Below are positions 1 to 8,780 of a stretch of DNA of 47,465 bases, in pieces. Source of the stretch: an uncultured Oscillospiraceae bacterium (lineage in GTDB: Bacteria > Bacillota > Clostridia > Oscillospirales > Oscillospiraceae); contig CANPVS010000017.1 of assembly GCA_947581795.1 (NCBI GenBank), positions 1-47,465 of the forward strand. Reading direction: 5' to 3'. How positions within the stretch are numbered: the stretch's first letter is position 1; each line of letters starts with the position of its first letter. A program made the translations under genes and the position numbers. The notes under the pieces were generated by a model, which searched no databases, was not told the DNA's origin, and worked only from the letters and a program-made list of their open reading frames with translations.

Positions 1-389
1 CCGAGAGCCTGCCCAAGACCATCCTGGCCATCGCCGGGGTGGACGTGGGCGACGCCATGATCGGCGAAAACCTCCTGAACGTGGTGGAGCACAAGGACCC
101 CGATCGGCCCAACGAGGTGTTCGCCCAGATATCCGAGAGCCGGGTAGGCCGGTGCATCCGCACGGCGGACTGGCTCTACTCCGTGTACGCCCCCGGTGTC
201 AACGGCGGCGAAGCCGCCGCGGCGGATACCTACGCCGACGACTTCCTCTACGACATGCTGGCCGACCCCTGGCAGCTCACCAACGTGGTAGCCGACCCGG
301 CCTACGCCGGGATCAAGGCCCAGCTTCGGGAAAAGCTGCTGGCCTGGATCGAGCGGGCCGAGGGCGTCCGCCCCGTCATCACCGACTGA
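1..389 (+). CDS. Sulfatase (type I, alkaline-phosphatase fold), C-terminal fragment
   Basis: The reading frame is already open at the left edge (first full codon at base 3) and ends with TGA at 387-389, so only the last ~129 residues are present. The tail reads SRVGRCIRTADWLYSVYAP, then LYDMLADPWQLTNVVADPAY, then a helix ending LLAWIERAEG. This is the typical C-terminal subdomain of type I sulfatases, where a Leu-Tyr-Asp-x5-Pro-x2-Leu-x-Asn segment follows the last core strand. The catalytic Cys/Ser and metal ligands lie outside the window, so activity and substrate cannot be judged. It sits 3 bp before a GntR-LacI regulator and faces a sugar ABC transporter and an N-acetylhexosamine kinase, which fits a role in removing sulfate from host glycans (inference). 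A phosphodiesterase or phosphoglycerol transferase of the same fold is possible. Confidence 0.7.
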   Translation, partial: ESLPKTILAIAGVDVGDAMIGENLLNVVEHKDPDRPNEVFAQISESRVGRCIRTADWLYSVYAPGVNGGEAAAADTYADDFLYDMLADPWQLTNVVADPAYAGIKAQLREKLLAWIERAEGVRPVITD

Positions 390-392
390 GGC

Positions 393-1496
393 GTGGCGGG
401 CCTGGGCTCAAAAACGGACAGGGTCTACCGATGGCTCCTGGCCTATATCGACGAAAACAAGTTCTCCGGCAACCAGAAGCTGCCGTCGGAGAACGCTGTG
501 AGCCGCCGTCTCTCGGTCAGCCGGGAGACGGTGCGCTCCGCCTTTGAGCGCCTGGCAGAAGAGGGCGTGGTCTACAAGATCAAGGGCAGCGGCACCTACT
601 TCAACAAGGACCTGGCCCTGAGCCGGGAGCTGAACACCGGCGGCGCGCCCCGGCACATCGGCCTCATCCTCCAGGGCCAGGACCAGAATGCCAATTCCCG
701 CCTCATCGAGGGCATCCGCTCTGTCCTGCCCGCCGGTCAGGTGGACATGAGCATCTTCCTTACGGACAACAAGTTCGCCAACGAGAGGCGGTGCCTGGAG
801 ACGGTGGTCCACCAGAATTTCAGCGGCTTCATCGTGGACGGCGTGAAAGCCAGCCTCATGAACCCCAATTTGGACTGCTATCAGGACCTTTACCGGCGGC
901 GCATCCCCGTGGTGTTCTACAATAACTACTACAAGAATCTGCGCTATCCCCGGGTGATCGTGAACGACACCCAGTGCGCCGGGGAGCTTCTGGACCTGCT
1001 CATCTCCGCCGGCCACCGGCATATCGCGGGCATATTCGTCTATGACAACTACCAGAGCATCGAGAAGTTCCAGGGCATGGCCGAGGCGCTGAAGACCCAC
1101 GGCGTGGAGTTTCAGGACGACTACATCAAGTGGTGCGTGTCCAACGAGGCCCACGACGAGAGCTTCGTCCGCTCCATCGAGCGGTTTCTGAAAAGCCTGC
1201 CCCGGTGCACCGCCGTTGTCTGCTGCAACTACCTGGTCTACCGTCTGGTGCGCCAGGCCCTGGACAAGATGGGCCGCCGGGTGCCGGAGGACATGTCCAT
1301 CGTCTGCTTCGACTATTCCGGGGACGACTGGGAGGCGGAGGGCGTCACCTGCTCCGTCCATCAGGGGTTCGAGATGGGCCGTCTGGTGGCCCAGCGGCTC
1401 CTCTGGATGCTGGACCGGCGGGACTGCGAGGACAAGGGCTACTCCTATGTCATGGCCCCGAAGATCTACGTGGGCCGGACGGTAAAAAAGCTGTAA
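393..1496 (+). CDS. GntR-LacI hybrid transcriptional regulator (AraR-like)
   Basis: The 367-residue protein has two parts. Residues ~8-72 form a GntR winged helix-turn-helix (KLPSENAVSRRLSVSRETVR, then EEGVVYKIKGSGTYF). Residues ~80-365 form a LacI/periplasmic-binding-like sensor (HIGLILQG, then FIVDGV, IPVVFYNNYY, GHRHIAGIF and VPEDMSIVCFDY). This is the architecture of the arabinose repressor AraR and similar sugar-responsive regulators. The start is GTG at 393, three bases after the sulfatase stop, so the two are probably co-transcribed and coupled in translation. It probably controls the sulfatase and the convergent transporter genes in response to a sugar; the ligand is not predictable from sequence. 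Confidence 0.85.
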   Translation: MAGLGSKTDRVYRWLLAYIDENKFSGNQKLPSENAVSRRLSVSRETVRSAFERLAEEGVVYKIKGSGTYFNKDLALSRELNTGGAPRHIGLILQGQDQNANSRLIEGIRSVLPAGQVDMSIFLTDNKFANERRCLETVVHQNFSGFIVDGVKASLMNPNLDCYQDLYRRRIPVVFYNNYYKNLRYPRVIVNDTQCAGELLDLLISAGHRHIAGIFVYDNYQSIEKFQGMAEALKTHGVEFQDDYIKWCVSNEAHDESFVRSIERFLKSLPRCTAVVCCNYLVYRLVRQALDKMGRRVPEDMSIVCFDYSGDDWEAEGVTCSVHQGFEMGRLVAQRLLWMLDRRDCEDKGYSYVMAPKIYVGRTVKKL

Positions 1497-1588
1497 AAGA
1501 CAGGAGGCCCGGCGTTCGCCGATCAAGGGTCTCAACTTTCGTTCTCCCCGTGATTTGTGGGAACTTGAACGCTCTTGCCATGGAACAC

Positions 1589-1619
1589 AGTCCCCCAGAG
1601 CCTATGGCTCTGGGGGACT
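1589..1619. terminator. Perfect 14-bp hairpin between convergent operons
   Basis: AGTCCCCCAGAGCC (1589-1602) and GGCTCTGGGGGACT (1606-1619) are perfectly complementary around a TAT loop. It lies between the regulator (ends 1496) and the convergent permease (ends 1646). Neither side has a strong T run, so it is either a bidirectional terminator or an RNA 3'-end stabiliser. Confidence 0.6.
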
Positions 1620-1645
1620 TACATGTTTATTCAGTTTTCCGATCA

Positions 1646-2488
1646 TTATCCTTTGACGCCGCCGGCGGTGAGGCCGCTGGCCAGGTGCTTTTCGATGCAC
1701 AGGAACAGGATGATCACCGGGATAGTGGCGAAGATGCTGGTGGCGAACAGGTACTGCCAGTTGATCATGTTCAGGCCATAGAACACGTTGATACCCACGG
1801 TGATGGGCTTGAACACGTCTGTGCTGATGAGAGTCAGGGCCATGGTGTATTCGTTCCAGGAATTGATGAACACGAAGATCAGCGTGGTCACGATGCCCGG
1901 CGCGGCCATGGGGATCAGCACCCGGATGAGGGAGCCCACGGTGTTGCAGCCGTCGATCTTGGCCGCCTGCTCCATATCCGGGGAGATGGACAGAAACGTG
2001 CCCCGCAGCAGCCATATGGCGAAGGCCTGGTTGAAGGCCGCGTTCAGCAGGATCAGCCCCAGGATATTGTTCACCAGGCTTATCTTCATCATCAGACGGT
2101 AGATGCCCACCAGCAGCACCACCGGGGCGAACATCTGGCTCATAATAACCGCGCCCAGAAAGACGCTCTTGCCCTTGAACTTCATCCGGCTCAGGGCGTA
2201 GGCCGCCGGGATGCCGCAGAGGATGGCGATGATGGTGGCGCCGCCGGACACCAGAACGGAGTTGAGGAAGTACCGCAGCACCGGCGCGGCCGACCATATC
2301 TCCACGAAGTTGGACCACTTCCACTCCTTGGGGAGCACGGTCATATCCAGCGAATACATCTCATTGCGGTCCTTGGCAGCGGTGGTGAACATGACGAAGT
2401 AGGGGTAGAGGATCACGATGCACAATACGAATACGAACAGATATAGGAACACCCGCCGCCAGGGGTGCTTTCGGATGGAATTGTTCAC
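1646..2488 (-). CDS. Sugar ABC transporter permease (MalG-type, CUT1 family)
   Basis: This 280-residue inner-membrane permease starts at GTG 2488, which overlaps the stop of the upstream permease by 4 bp and follows a GGAGGA ribosome site. An in-frame extension upstream is only a shadow of the neighbouring gene. About six hydrophobic segments are visible (FLYLFVFVLCIVILYPYFVMF near the N-terminus and IPVIILFLCIE near the C-terminus). The cytoplasmic EAA loop, which docks on the ATPase, reads MEQAAKIDGCNTVGSLIRV followed by LIPMAAPG. The length is usual for MalG-like subunits. It forms the membrane channel with the MalF-type partner and takes substrate from the binding protein at 3468-4733. 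No ATPase gene lies here, so it probably uses a shared MsmK-type ATPase encoded elsewhere. Confidence 0.9.
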   Translation of the reverse strand: MNNSIRKHPWRRVFLYLFVFVLCIVILYPYFVMFTTAAKDRNEMYSLDMTVLPKEWKWSNFVEIWSAAPVLRYFLNSVLVSGGATIIAILCGIPAAYALSRMKFKGKSVFLGAVIMSQMFAPVVLLVGIYRLMMKISLVNNILGLILLNAAFNQAFAIWLLRGTFLSISPDMEQAAKIDGCNTVGSLIRVLIPMAAPGIVTTLIFVFINSWNEYTMALTLISTDVFKPITVGINVFYGLNMINWQYLFATSIFATIPVIILFLCIEKHLASGLTAGGVKG

Positions 2489-3375
2489 TTGTCCTCCTCC
2501 TTTTCCGCCCGCAGGCTCAGCACCATGTAGACGCCCGCGCAGATACACAATATCACGAAGCCCACCACCGACACGGCGGCCGCCTGGCCCGCCTTGCCGT
2601 TGAAAAACGACAGCTTGTAGATATATGTGGCCAGTGTGTGGGTCTTGTCGGCGGGGTCGCCCTTGGTGATGGTCCAGATGATGGGGAAGGAGTTGAACAC
2701 ATAGATGATGTTCAACACCGTGCTCACCGTGAGGCTGGGCCTCAGAAGGGGCAGGGTGATGCGGGTCAGCTTCTTCCAGAAGCCCGCGCCGTCGATCTCC
2801 GCCGCCTCGTAGTAGGTATCGTCGATGCTCTGCAGGCCCGAGAGGACGCAGAACGTGACGAAGGGGATGGTGACGAATATGCCGATCCAGCACTCCCAGG
2901 CGAAATAGGCCGCGGCCGACGGCGTCCAGTTGATATTCTGGCTGATAATGCCCAGTTTTTTCAAAATCACGTTCAGGGAGCCGAACTGGGAGTCGATGAT
3001 GTACTTCCAGATGGTCGCCTGGATGATCAGACTGGTCGCCCAGGGAAATACCACAATGGCCCGGACGAACTTCCGGCCGTGGAACTTCTGGTTCAGCACC
3101 ATGGCGATGATAAAGCCCAGGACCGTGGACAGACCCACGACCACCACCGTCCATACAAATGTGTTCTGGAGGGTGTGCCAGAACGTGGCCGACTTGAAGA
3201 TGGCCCGGAAGTTGTCAAAGTTGTTGTAGCCTTTGATGACGCCCGCCCGGCTGATCTCCGACATGGACATCTGGAACACCGTGATGACCGGCACCACGAT
3301 CATGCCCACCATCAGGATGATGCTGGGCAGTATCCAAACATAGGGCTCCGCTTTTCTCAGCGTGGTTTTTTTCAT
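2485..3375 (-). CDS. Sugar ABC transporter permease (MalF-type, CUT1 family)
   Basis: This 296-residue permease has six clear transmembrane segments, the first at residues ~12-34 (VWILPSIILMVGMIVVPVITVF). The EAA loop reads YYEAAEIDGAGFWKKLTRI followed by TLPLLRPS, the hallmark of CUT1 sugar importers. It pairs with the MalG-type subunit, whose gene overlaps its stop codon by 4 bp. It lies 92 bp downstream of the binding-protein gene, with a terminator-like hairpin between them that should lower permease expression relative to the binding protein. Substrate specificity cannot be read from the permease; the neighbouring nahK kinase suggests a glycan containing amino sugars. Confidence 0.92.
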   Translation of the reverse strand: MKKTTLRKAEPYVWILPSIILMVGMIVVPVITVFQMSMSEISRAGVIKGYNNFDNFRAIFKSATFWHTLQNTFVWTVVVVGLSTVLGFIIAMVLNQKFHGRKFVRAIVVFPWATSLIIQATIWKYIIDSQFGSLNVILKKLGIISQNINWTPSAAAYFAWECWIGIFVTIPFVTFCVLSGLQSIDDTYYEAAEIDGAGFWKKLTRITLPLLRPSLTVSTVLNIIYVFNSFPIIWTITKGDPADKTHTLATYIYKLSFFNGKAGQAAAVSVVGFVILCICAGVYMVLSLRAEKEEDK

Positions 3376-3402
3376 TCTTCCGCCCCCTTGCCGCTAGGTT
3401 TG

Positions 3403-3432
3403 AAAAACAGGGGCCGGACCAAGTCCGGCCCC
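3403..3432 (-). terminator. Intercistronic attenuating terminator
   Basis: On the minus strand a 10-bp perfect stem (3410-3419 with 3423-3432, sequence GGGGCCGGAC) is followed by TGTTTTTC. It lies between the binding-protein gene and the permease genes, the usual place for a partial terminator that makes the binding protein more abundant than the permeases. Confidence 0.75.
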
Positions 3433-3467
3433 CATCGTTAAGGTATGTCCGTGGGAACGCGCTGTAT

Positions 3468-4733
3468 TCAGCCGACGATCTCGGCCTGGGCGGCGTCCAG
3501 GGTCTCCTGGATGTCGGCGCCCTCGGCGATCTGCTGCTCAGCGGCGGTGACAGCCACCATCACGTCGCTCCACTCCACCTTATAGGTGGGATAGAACTCG
3601 CAGGAAGCCAGCACCTCGTTGAAGTTGGCAAAGTACTCGCTGTTGCCCTCGCCGCCGTCCGGGCCGCCCTTCTTGAACTGCTCGGCGTTCTCAGCCAGCA
3701 GAGCGGCGGAGTCGGAGGTCACGGGCAGGAAGCCCTCGTACACCATGTACTCGGAGTAGAGGTCGGTGTCATAGAAGAAGTCGAAGAACTTGCTGATGGC
3801 CTCGGTCCGGCCCTCCTCGGCGTCCTCGTCCGCGAACGCGACCAGCAGATCGCACACGCCCATGTTGACGGGGTCCTTACCCTCGTTGGCGGGGATGGAG
3901 GCAACGCCGAAGTTCACGCCGGCGGCGATGTCATAGAGGTTGTTGGGGCCGATGATCATGGCCACGGAACCGGCCGCGAAGGCGTCCTGCTGGGGATAAC
4001 GGGTAGCGGTGGCGTACTCGGGCCACACATAACCGGCGTCGATCAGCTCCTTCATGAAGGTCATGGCCTCCACGTTCTCGGTGCTGTTCAGAGCCCAGTT
4101 GCCGTCGGCGTCCAGGAAGCCGCCGCCGTTGTTCCAGGTGTAGTAGGAGAACGCGGCCTGGCCCTCGTCGTTGGAGATGTCAAGGCTCCAGGGGATGATG
4201 TCGGGGTCATACTCCTTGATCTTGGCGCAGGCGTCCTTCACCTCGGCCCAGGTAGTGGGGACTTCCACACCGGCCGCTTCCAGGATGTCCTTGTTGTAGT
4301 ACAGGCCGCGGGCGGAGGCCAGGATGGGCAGGGCCCAAATGGTGCCGTCCATGGTGTTGGCGGTCCAGAAGTCAGGGAAGAACTTGGCCTGGAGCTCCTC
4401 AGAGGCATACTCCTCGGCGGGCATCAGCAGATCGTCGGCCACAAAATCAGCGAAAGCGTTGAAGTTGAGGATGTCAGGCTGCTGGCCGGTGGAGATGCGG
4501 GTGTTGACAACAGCGTCCAGGTCGTTCCAGGAGACGACCTCCAGATTCAGCTTGATGTCGGGGTTGGCTTCCTCGAACTTGGGAATGAACACGCCGTCCC
4601 ACCACTCACGGGTGTAGGAGCCGTACTCAGAGATGATGACGTCCAGGGTGACCTCGTCAGCCGCGAAAGCGGAGATGGCGCCCAGGGAGAGGATCATCGT
4701 CAGCACGAGGAGCATGGCAAGGATCTTTTTCAT
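3468..4733 (-). CDS. Extracellular sugar-binding protein of ABC transporter
   Basis: This 421-residue solute-binding protein (SBP_bac_1/maltodextrin-binding-like fold) captures sugar outside the cell for the MalF/MalG-type permeases just downstream. Residues 1-24 are a Sec signal peptide (MKKILAMLLVLTMILSLGAI then SAFA, with ADE following). Family-like segments include FEEANPDIKLNLEVVSWNDL near the N-terminus, WALPILASARGLYYNKDILEA (residues ~125-145) and AFAAGSVAMIIGPN. There is no lipobox cysteine in the signal region, although most Gram-positive sugar-binding proteins are lipoproteins, so how it stays at the cell is unclear. The start follows AAGGAGAGC. Regulation probably involves the AraC-PocR protein just upstream. 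Confidence 0.93.
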   Translation of the reverse strand: MKKILAMLLVLTMILSLGAISAFAADEVTLDVIISEYGSYTREWWDGVFIPKFEEANPDIKLNLEVVSWNDLDAVVNTRISTGQQPDILNFNAFADFVADDLLMPAEEYASEELQAKFFPDFWTANTMDGTIWALPILASARGLYYNKDILEAAGVEVPTTWAEVKDACAKIKEYDPDIIPWSLDISNDEGQAAFSYYTWNNGGGFLDADGNWALNSTENVEAMTFMKELIDAGYVWPEYATATRYPQQDAFAAGSVAMIIGPNNLYDIAAGVNFGVASIPANEGKDPVNMGVCDLLVAFADEDAEEGRTEAISKFFDFFYDTDLYSEYMVYEGFLPVTSDSAALLAENAEQFKKGGPDGGEGNSEYFANFNEVLASCEFYPTYKVEWSDVMVAVTAAEQQIAEGADIQETLDAAQAEIVG

Positions 4734-4797
4734 GTTCGTTGCTCTCCTTAAATAAAAATATAAGATAAGGCCGGCCGAAGCGCCTGCCCTTTCTCAC

Positions 4798-4853
4798 GAA
4801 AGAAAAAACGGACCGCAGGTCCCGGTAACCCCATTGTACCGGACCAGCGGTCC
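4798..4853 (-). terminator. Terminator or attenuator made of two near-identical palindromes
   Basis: Two 13-bp palindromes, GGACCGCAGGTCC (4810-4822) and GGACCAGCGGTCC (4841-4853), are spaced 31 bp centre to centre. Together with flanking bases they also form a 17-18-bp stem with one mismatch and one bulge. On the minus strand the stem is followed by GTTTTTTCTTTC. It lies between the AraC-type gene (ends 4932) and the binding-protein start (4733). It can end the regulator transcript or attenuate readthrough; as DNA the paired palindromes could also be operator sites. Confidence 0.65.
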
Positions 4854-4931
4854 ATATAATAGGAAAATCAAACGAATAATAGTAATATTTTCCGTAATGT
4901 TTTGTCTATCTGCACAATTTGTTTTAATGTG

Positions 4932-5777
4932 CTAAATTTTCTGCCTGTTCGCCCGGCGGTAGGCGCTGGGAGTCACGCCCGCGGCGGCCCGGAAGACCTT
5001 GGTGAAATAATTGTAGTCGCTGTAGCCCACCGCCTCGGCCACGGCGGAGATGGGCGCGTCCCCGCTGCGGAGCATGGCTTGCGCCTCCCGGACGCGGCGG
5101 CGGGCGATAGCCTGGGTGACGGTGCCGCCCTCCGGAAGCCGTTTCACCAGAGCGCAGAGCTTCGTGGTGCCCATGTGCAGGTCTCCGGCGATCTTCTTCA
5201 GGGTCAGGCTCTCCCGGTAATGCTGGTCCAGATACAGCTCCAGCCGCTGCAGGTCCGTGTACTCCGCGGAGCGGATGATGCCCTCCTGGAGGATATAAGC
5301 CGTCAGGGCCTGGAGGATCTCCGCATAGGCGGTGGTCTCCTGGAAGGAGTACTGCCGCAGCTGCCAGAAGGCCTCTCTTAGTGCTTTTTTGTCCCCGGTG
5401 AACCAGCCGGCGGACTGCTCCGTCCGCTCCCACTGCCGCTCTTTTGGCGAATTGTCCAAATACTGTCCAAAGGACAGGTAGGCAATGGGCACGCCGTTCT
5501 CCACCAGGGGCAGCGCCACCTCGCACAGCCCCAGGTGGCACCGGTACCTGTATACGCCCCCTACGGCGGCGCAGGCCTCCACGGCCCGGGCGTCGCAGGC
5601 TTCGCACCGCCGGTGGCCCTCCGGGTCGGCATTGATGAGACGGCAGAACTCCTGATGGCCGCCGAAGATCTGGATGTCCCTCCCCTCGGCGTCGAAGATG
5701 CTGGTCTTCAGGCCCGTGAGGGTCTGCAGGGCGCTCACCAGATGGAGGAGCTTGTCCGTGTTGAATAGTATCTTCAC
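4932..5777 (-). CDS. AraC-family regulator with PocR ligand-sensing domain
   Basis: This 281-residue regulator has an N-terminal PocR-type sensor (residues ~7-165). It carries the typical cysteine pattern at residues 45, 58, 61, 69, 80 and 85 (FCRLINADPEGHRRCEACDA, then YRYRCHLGLCEVALP) and the segment GVPIAYLSFGQYL. The C-terminal AraC double helix-turn-helix (residues ~185-280) includes LTLKKIAGDLHMGTTKLCAL and ISAVAEAVGYSDYNYFTKVF. PocR domains bind small hydrocarbon or sugar-like ligands. It lies between nahK and the sugar transporter on the same strand and is the likely activator of the importer. The ligand is not known. Confidence 0.88.
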   Translation of the reverse strand: MKILFNTDKLLHLVSALQTLTGLKTSIFDAEGRDIQIFGGHQEFCRLINADPEGHRRCEACDARAVEACAAVGGVYRYRCHLGLCEVALPLVENGVPIAYLSFGQYLDNSPKERQWERTEQSAGWFTGDKKALREAFWQLRQYSFQETTAYAEILQALTAYILQEGIIRSAEYTDLQRLELYLDQHYRESLTLKKIAGDLHMGTTKLCALVKRLPEGGTVTQAIARRRVREAQAMLRSGDAPISAVAEAVGYSDYNYFTKVFRAAAGVTPSAYRRANRQKI

Positions 5778-5790
5778 CGCGCACCACCTA

Positions 5791-5823
5791 TAAAAACACG
5801 CGCCAAGCCAGCGCCCGGCGCGT
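5791..5823 (-). terminator. Rho-independent terminator after nahK
   Basis: On the minus strand ACGCGCC (5817-5823) pairs with GGCGCGT (5798-5804) and is followed by GTTTTTATAGG. It lies in the 58-bp gap between the nahK stop and the AraC-type start. Confidence 0.7.
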
Positions 5824-5835
5824 TTTATCCGTTGC

Positions 5836-6918
5836 TTACTCTCCCCGGCTCAGCCGCTCCGTAATGGCGGCCATGTCGTCCCACTTCTTCTCCATGTCCG
5901 CCACCAGCTTGAACTGGGTGCGGGCCCGGTCCAGGTTGTGCCCGGGCCGGTGGATGGCGAAGTACACGTCCCCCTCCAGGTAGTCGGTCAGAAACCGCAC
6001 ACCGCACTCCAATGTCATGAGCTTGGCCCCCAGGGGCAGGGTCTTCTTCTCCAGGTCTGTCAGCCCCGGGCAGGCGGTAAGAAAGCCCCGGGTGAAGGTC
6101 TCGTAGGCCTCCAGACTCATCTCCATTTTGGATAAATCCTGTTCATCCTCGGCGGCGGTGGCGGCGCCGAAGCGGATGGAGTCGCCGAAGTCGTAGGCTG
6201 CCAGGCCCGGCATCACCGTGTCCAGGTCGATGACGCAAAGGGCCTTGCGGGTGTCAGCGTCCAGCATGACGTTGTTGAGCTTGGTGTCGTTGTGGGTCAC
6301 ACGGGTGGGCAGTTCGCCGGACTCCCGCATGCGCTGCAGCGCGCCGGCCTCCTCCTCCCGGGCCAGGACAAAATCGATCTCCGGCTGGACATCCTTCGCC
6401 CGGCTGCACTTGTCCGCGGCCAGGGCCTCCCTGAACTTCCTGTACCGGTCCGGGGTGTTGTGGAAGTTGGGGATGGTCTCATGGAGGGTCTCGGCGGGGA
6501 AATCCGCCAGCTGCTGCTGGAAGGTGCCAAAGGCGATGGCGCTCTGGTAGAAGTCCTCCGGCGTCTCCGGGGCCTGCAGGCAGATGCTGTTCTCCACATA
6601 GTCATACAGCCGCCACATATTGCCCTTGTCGCCCCGGGTGTAGAGCTTGCCGTCCACGGTGGGATTGAGGCGCAGGCTGCACCGGGGGTCGGAGCACTTG
6701 GAGGCGATGTGCCGGGTGATGGCCACCACGTTCTCCATGAGGCCGTCCGGGTCCTGGAACACGGAGCCGTTGACCATCTGCAGTATGTAGCGCCTGCCCG
6801 TATCCGTGGTGAGCAGGAAGGTGTGGTTGATATGCCCGCAGCCGTACAGCTCGCAGGAGACGGGCTCGCCGTCCATGACGAACCGGTGGATGGCGTTTTT
6901 ATAGCTGGCGTTGTCCAT
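5836..6918 (-). CDS. nahK: N-acetylhexosamine 1-kinase (NahK-like, APH fold)
   Basis: This 360-residue kinase phosphorylates GlcNAc or GalNAc at O1 to feed the UDP-amino-sugar (Leloir-like) route. It matches the remembered sequence of Bifidobacterium NahK throughout: YGCGHINHTF, RRYILQMVN, FQDPDGLMENV, HNTPDR, then the catalytic loop RVTHNDTKLNNVMLD (Asp211), IDLDTVMPG (residues 230-238), YDFGDSIRFGA and LECGVRFLTDYLEGD. The start is ATG 6918, preceded by AAGAGG at good spacing; an in-frame extension to 6993 runs into the promoter. No lacto-N-biose phosphorylase (GH112) is visible nearby, although it is the usual partner. A related choline or aminoglycoside-kinase-like function is much less likely. 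Confidence 0.88.
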   Translation of the reverse strand: MDNASYKNAIHRFVMDGEPVSCELYGCGHINHTFLLTTDTGRRYILQMVNGSVFQDPDGLMENVVAITRHIASKCSDPRCSLRLNPTVDGKLYTRGDKGNMWRLYDYVENSICLQAPETPEDFYQSAIAFGTFQQQLADFPAETLHETIPNFHNTPDRYRKFREALAADKCSRAKDVQPEIDFVLAREEEAGALQRMRESGELPTRVTHNDTKLNNVMLDADTRKALCVIDLDTVMPGLAAYDFGDSIRFGAATAAEDEQDLSKMEMSLEAYETFTRGFLTACPGLTDLEKKTLPLGAKLMTLECGVRFLTDYLEGDVYFAIHRPGHNLDRARTQFKLVADMEKKWDDMAAITERLSRGE

Positions 6919-6968
6919 GACTGACCTCTTATGACGATGTTGGCCGACAAATTTCCCGGCCATTTGAT

Positions 6969-6997
6969 ATGATACCATGATTTCCGCCCCCACGCAA
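6969..6997 (-). promoter_or_regulatory. Sigma-A promoter for nahK
   Basis: The minus strand reads TTGCGT (6992-6997), 17 bp, then TATCAT (6969-6974). It lies 50 bp upstream of the nahK start, back to back with the pyrG promoter. Confidence 0.6.
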
Positions 6998-7036
6998 GTG
7001 GGAGCGGCTTTTTGCCGCCGGGGGTCACATTTAGGC

Positions 7037-7065
7037 TTGATATTCCCCTGCCCTTATATTATACT
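7037..7065 (+). promoter_or_regulatory. Sigma-A promoter for the pyrG operon
   Basis: TTGATA (7037-7042), a 17-bp spacer and TATACT (7060-7065) form a near-consensus promoter. Transcription would start near 7072, giving a leader of about 80 nt before pyrG. No terminator is visible in the leader, unlike the attenuated Bacillus pyrG leader. Confidence 0.8.
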
Positions 7066-7135
7066 GTATTTTGTGTTTTTGTGCGCCTATCACCGCCCTA
7101 TGGAGCGGTATCAATAACATCAATAACAGAGATAA

Positions 7136-8767
<1,632 letters not shown>

Positions 8768-8780
8768 CTGAGCGAGAATC

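Noticed and set aside
1646..3154. A 502-residue permease reading through the upstream gene
   Set aside because: The first ~220 residues are a shadow of the MalF-type gene; GTG 2488 has GGAGGA and a 4-bp overlap typical of coupled permeases.
8768..8780. glmS ribozyme upstream of glmS
   Set aside because: Only 13 bp separate pyrG and glmS, far too short for the ribozyme.
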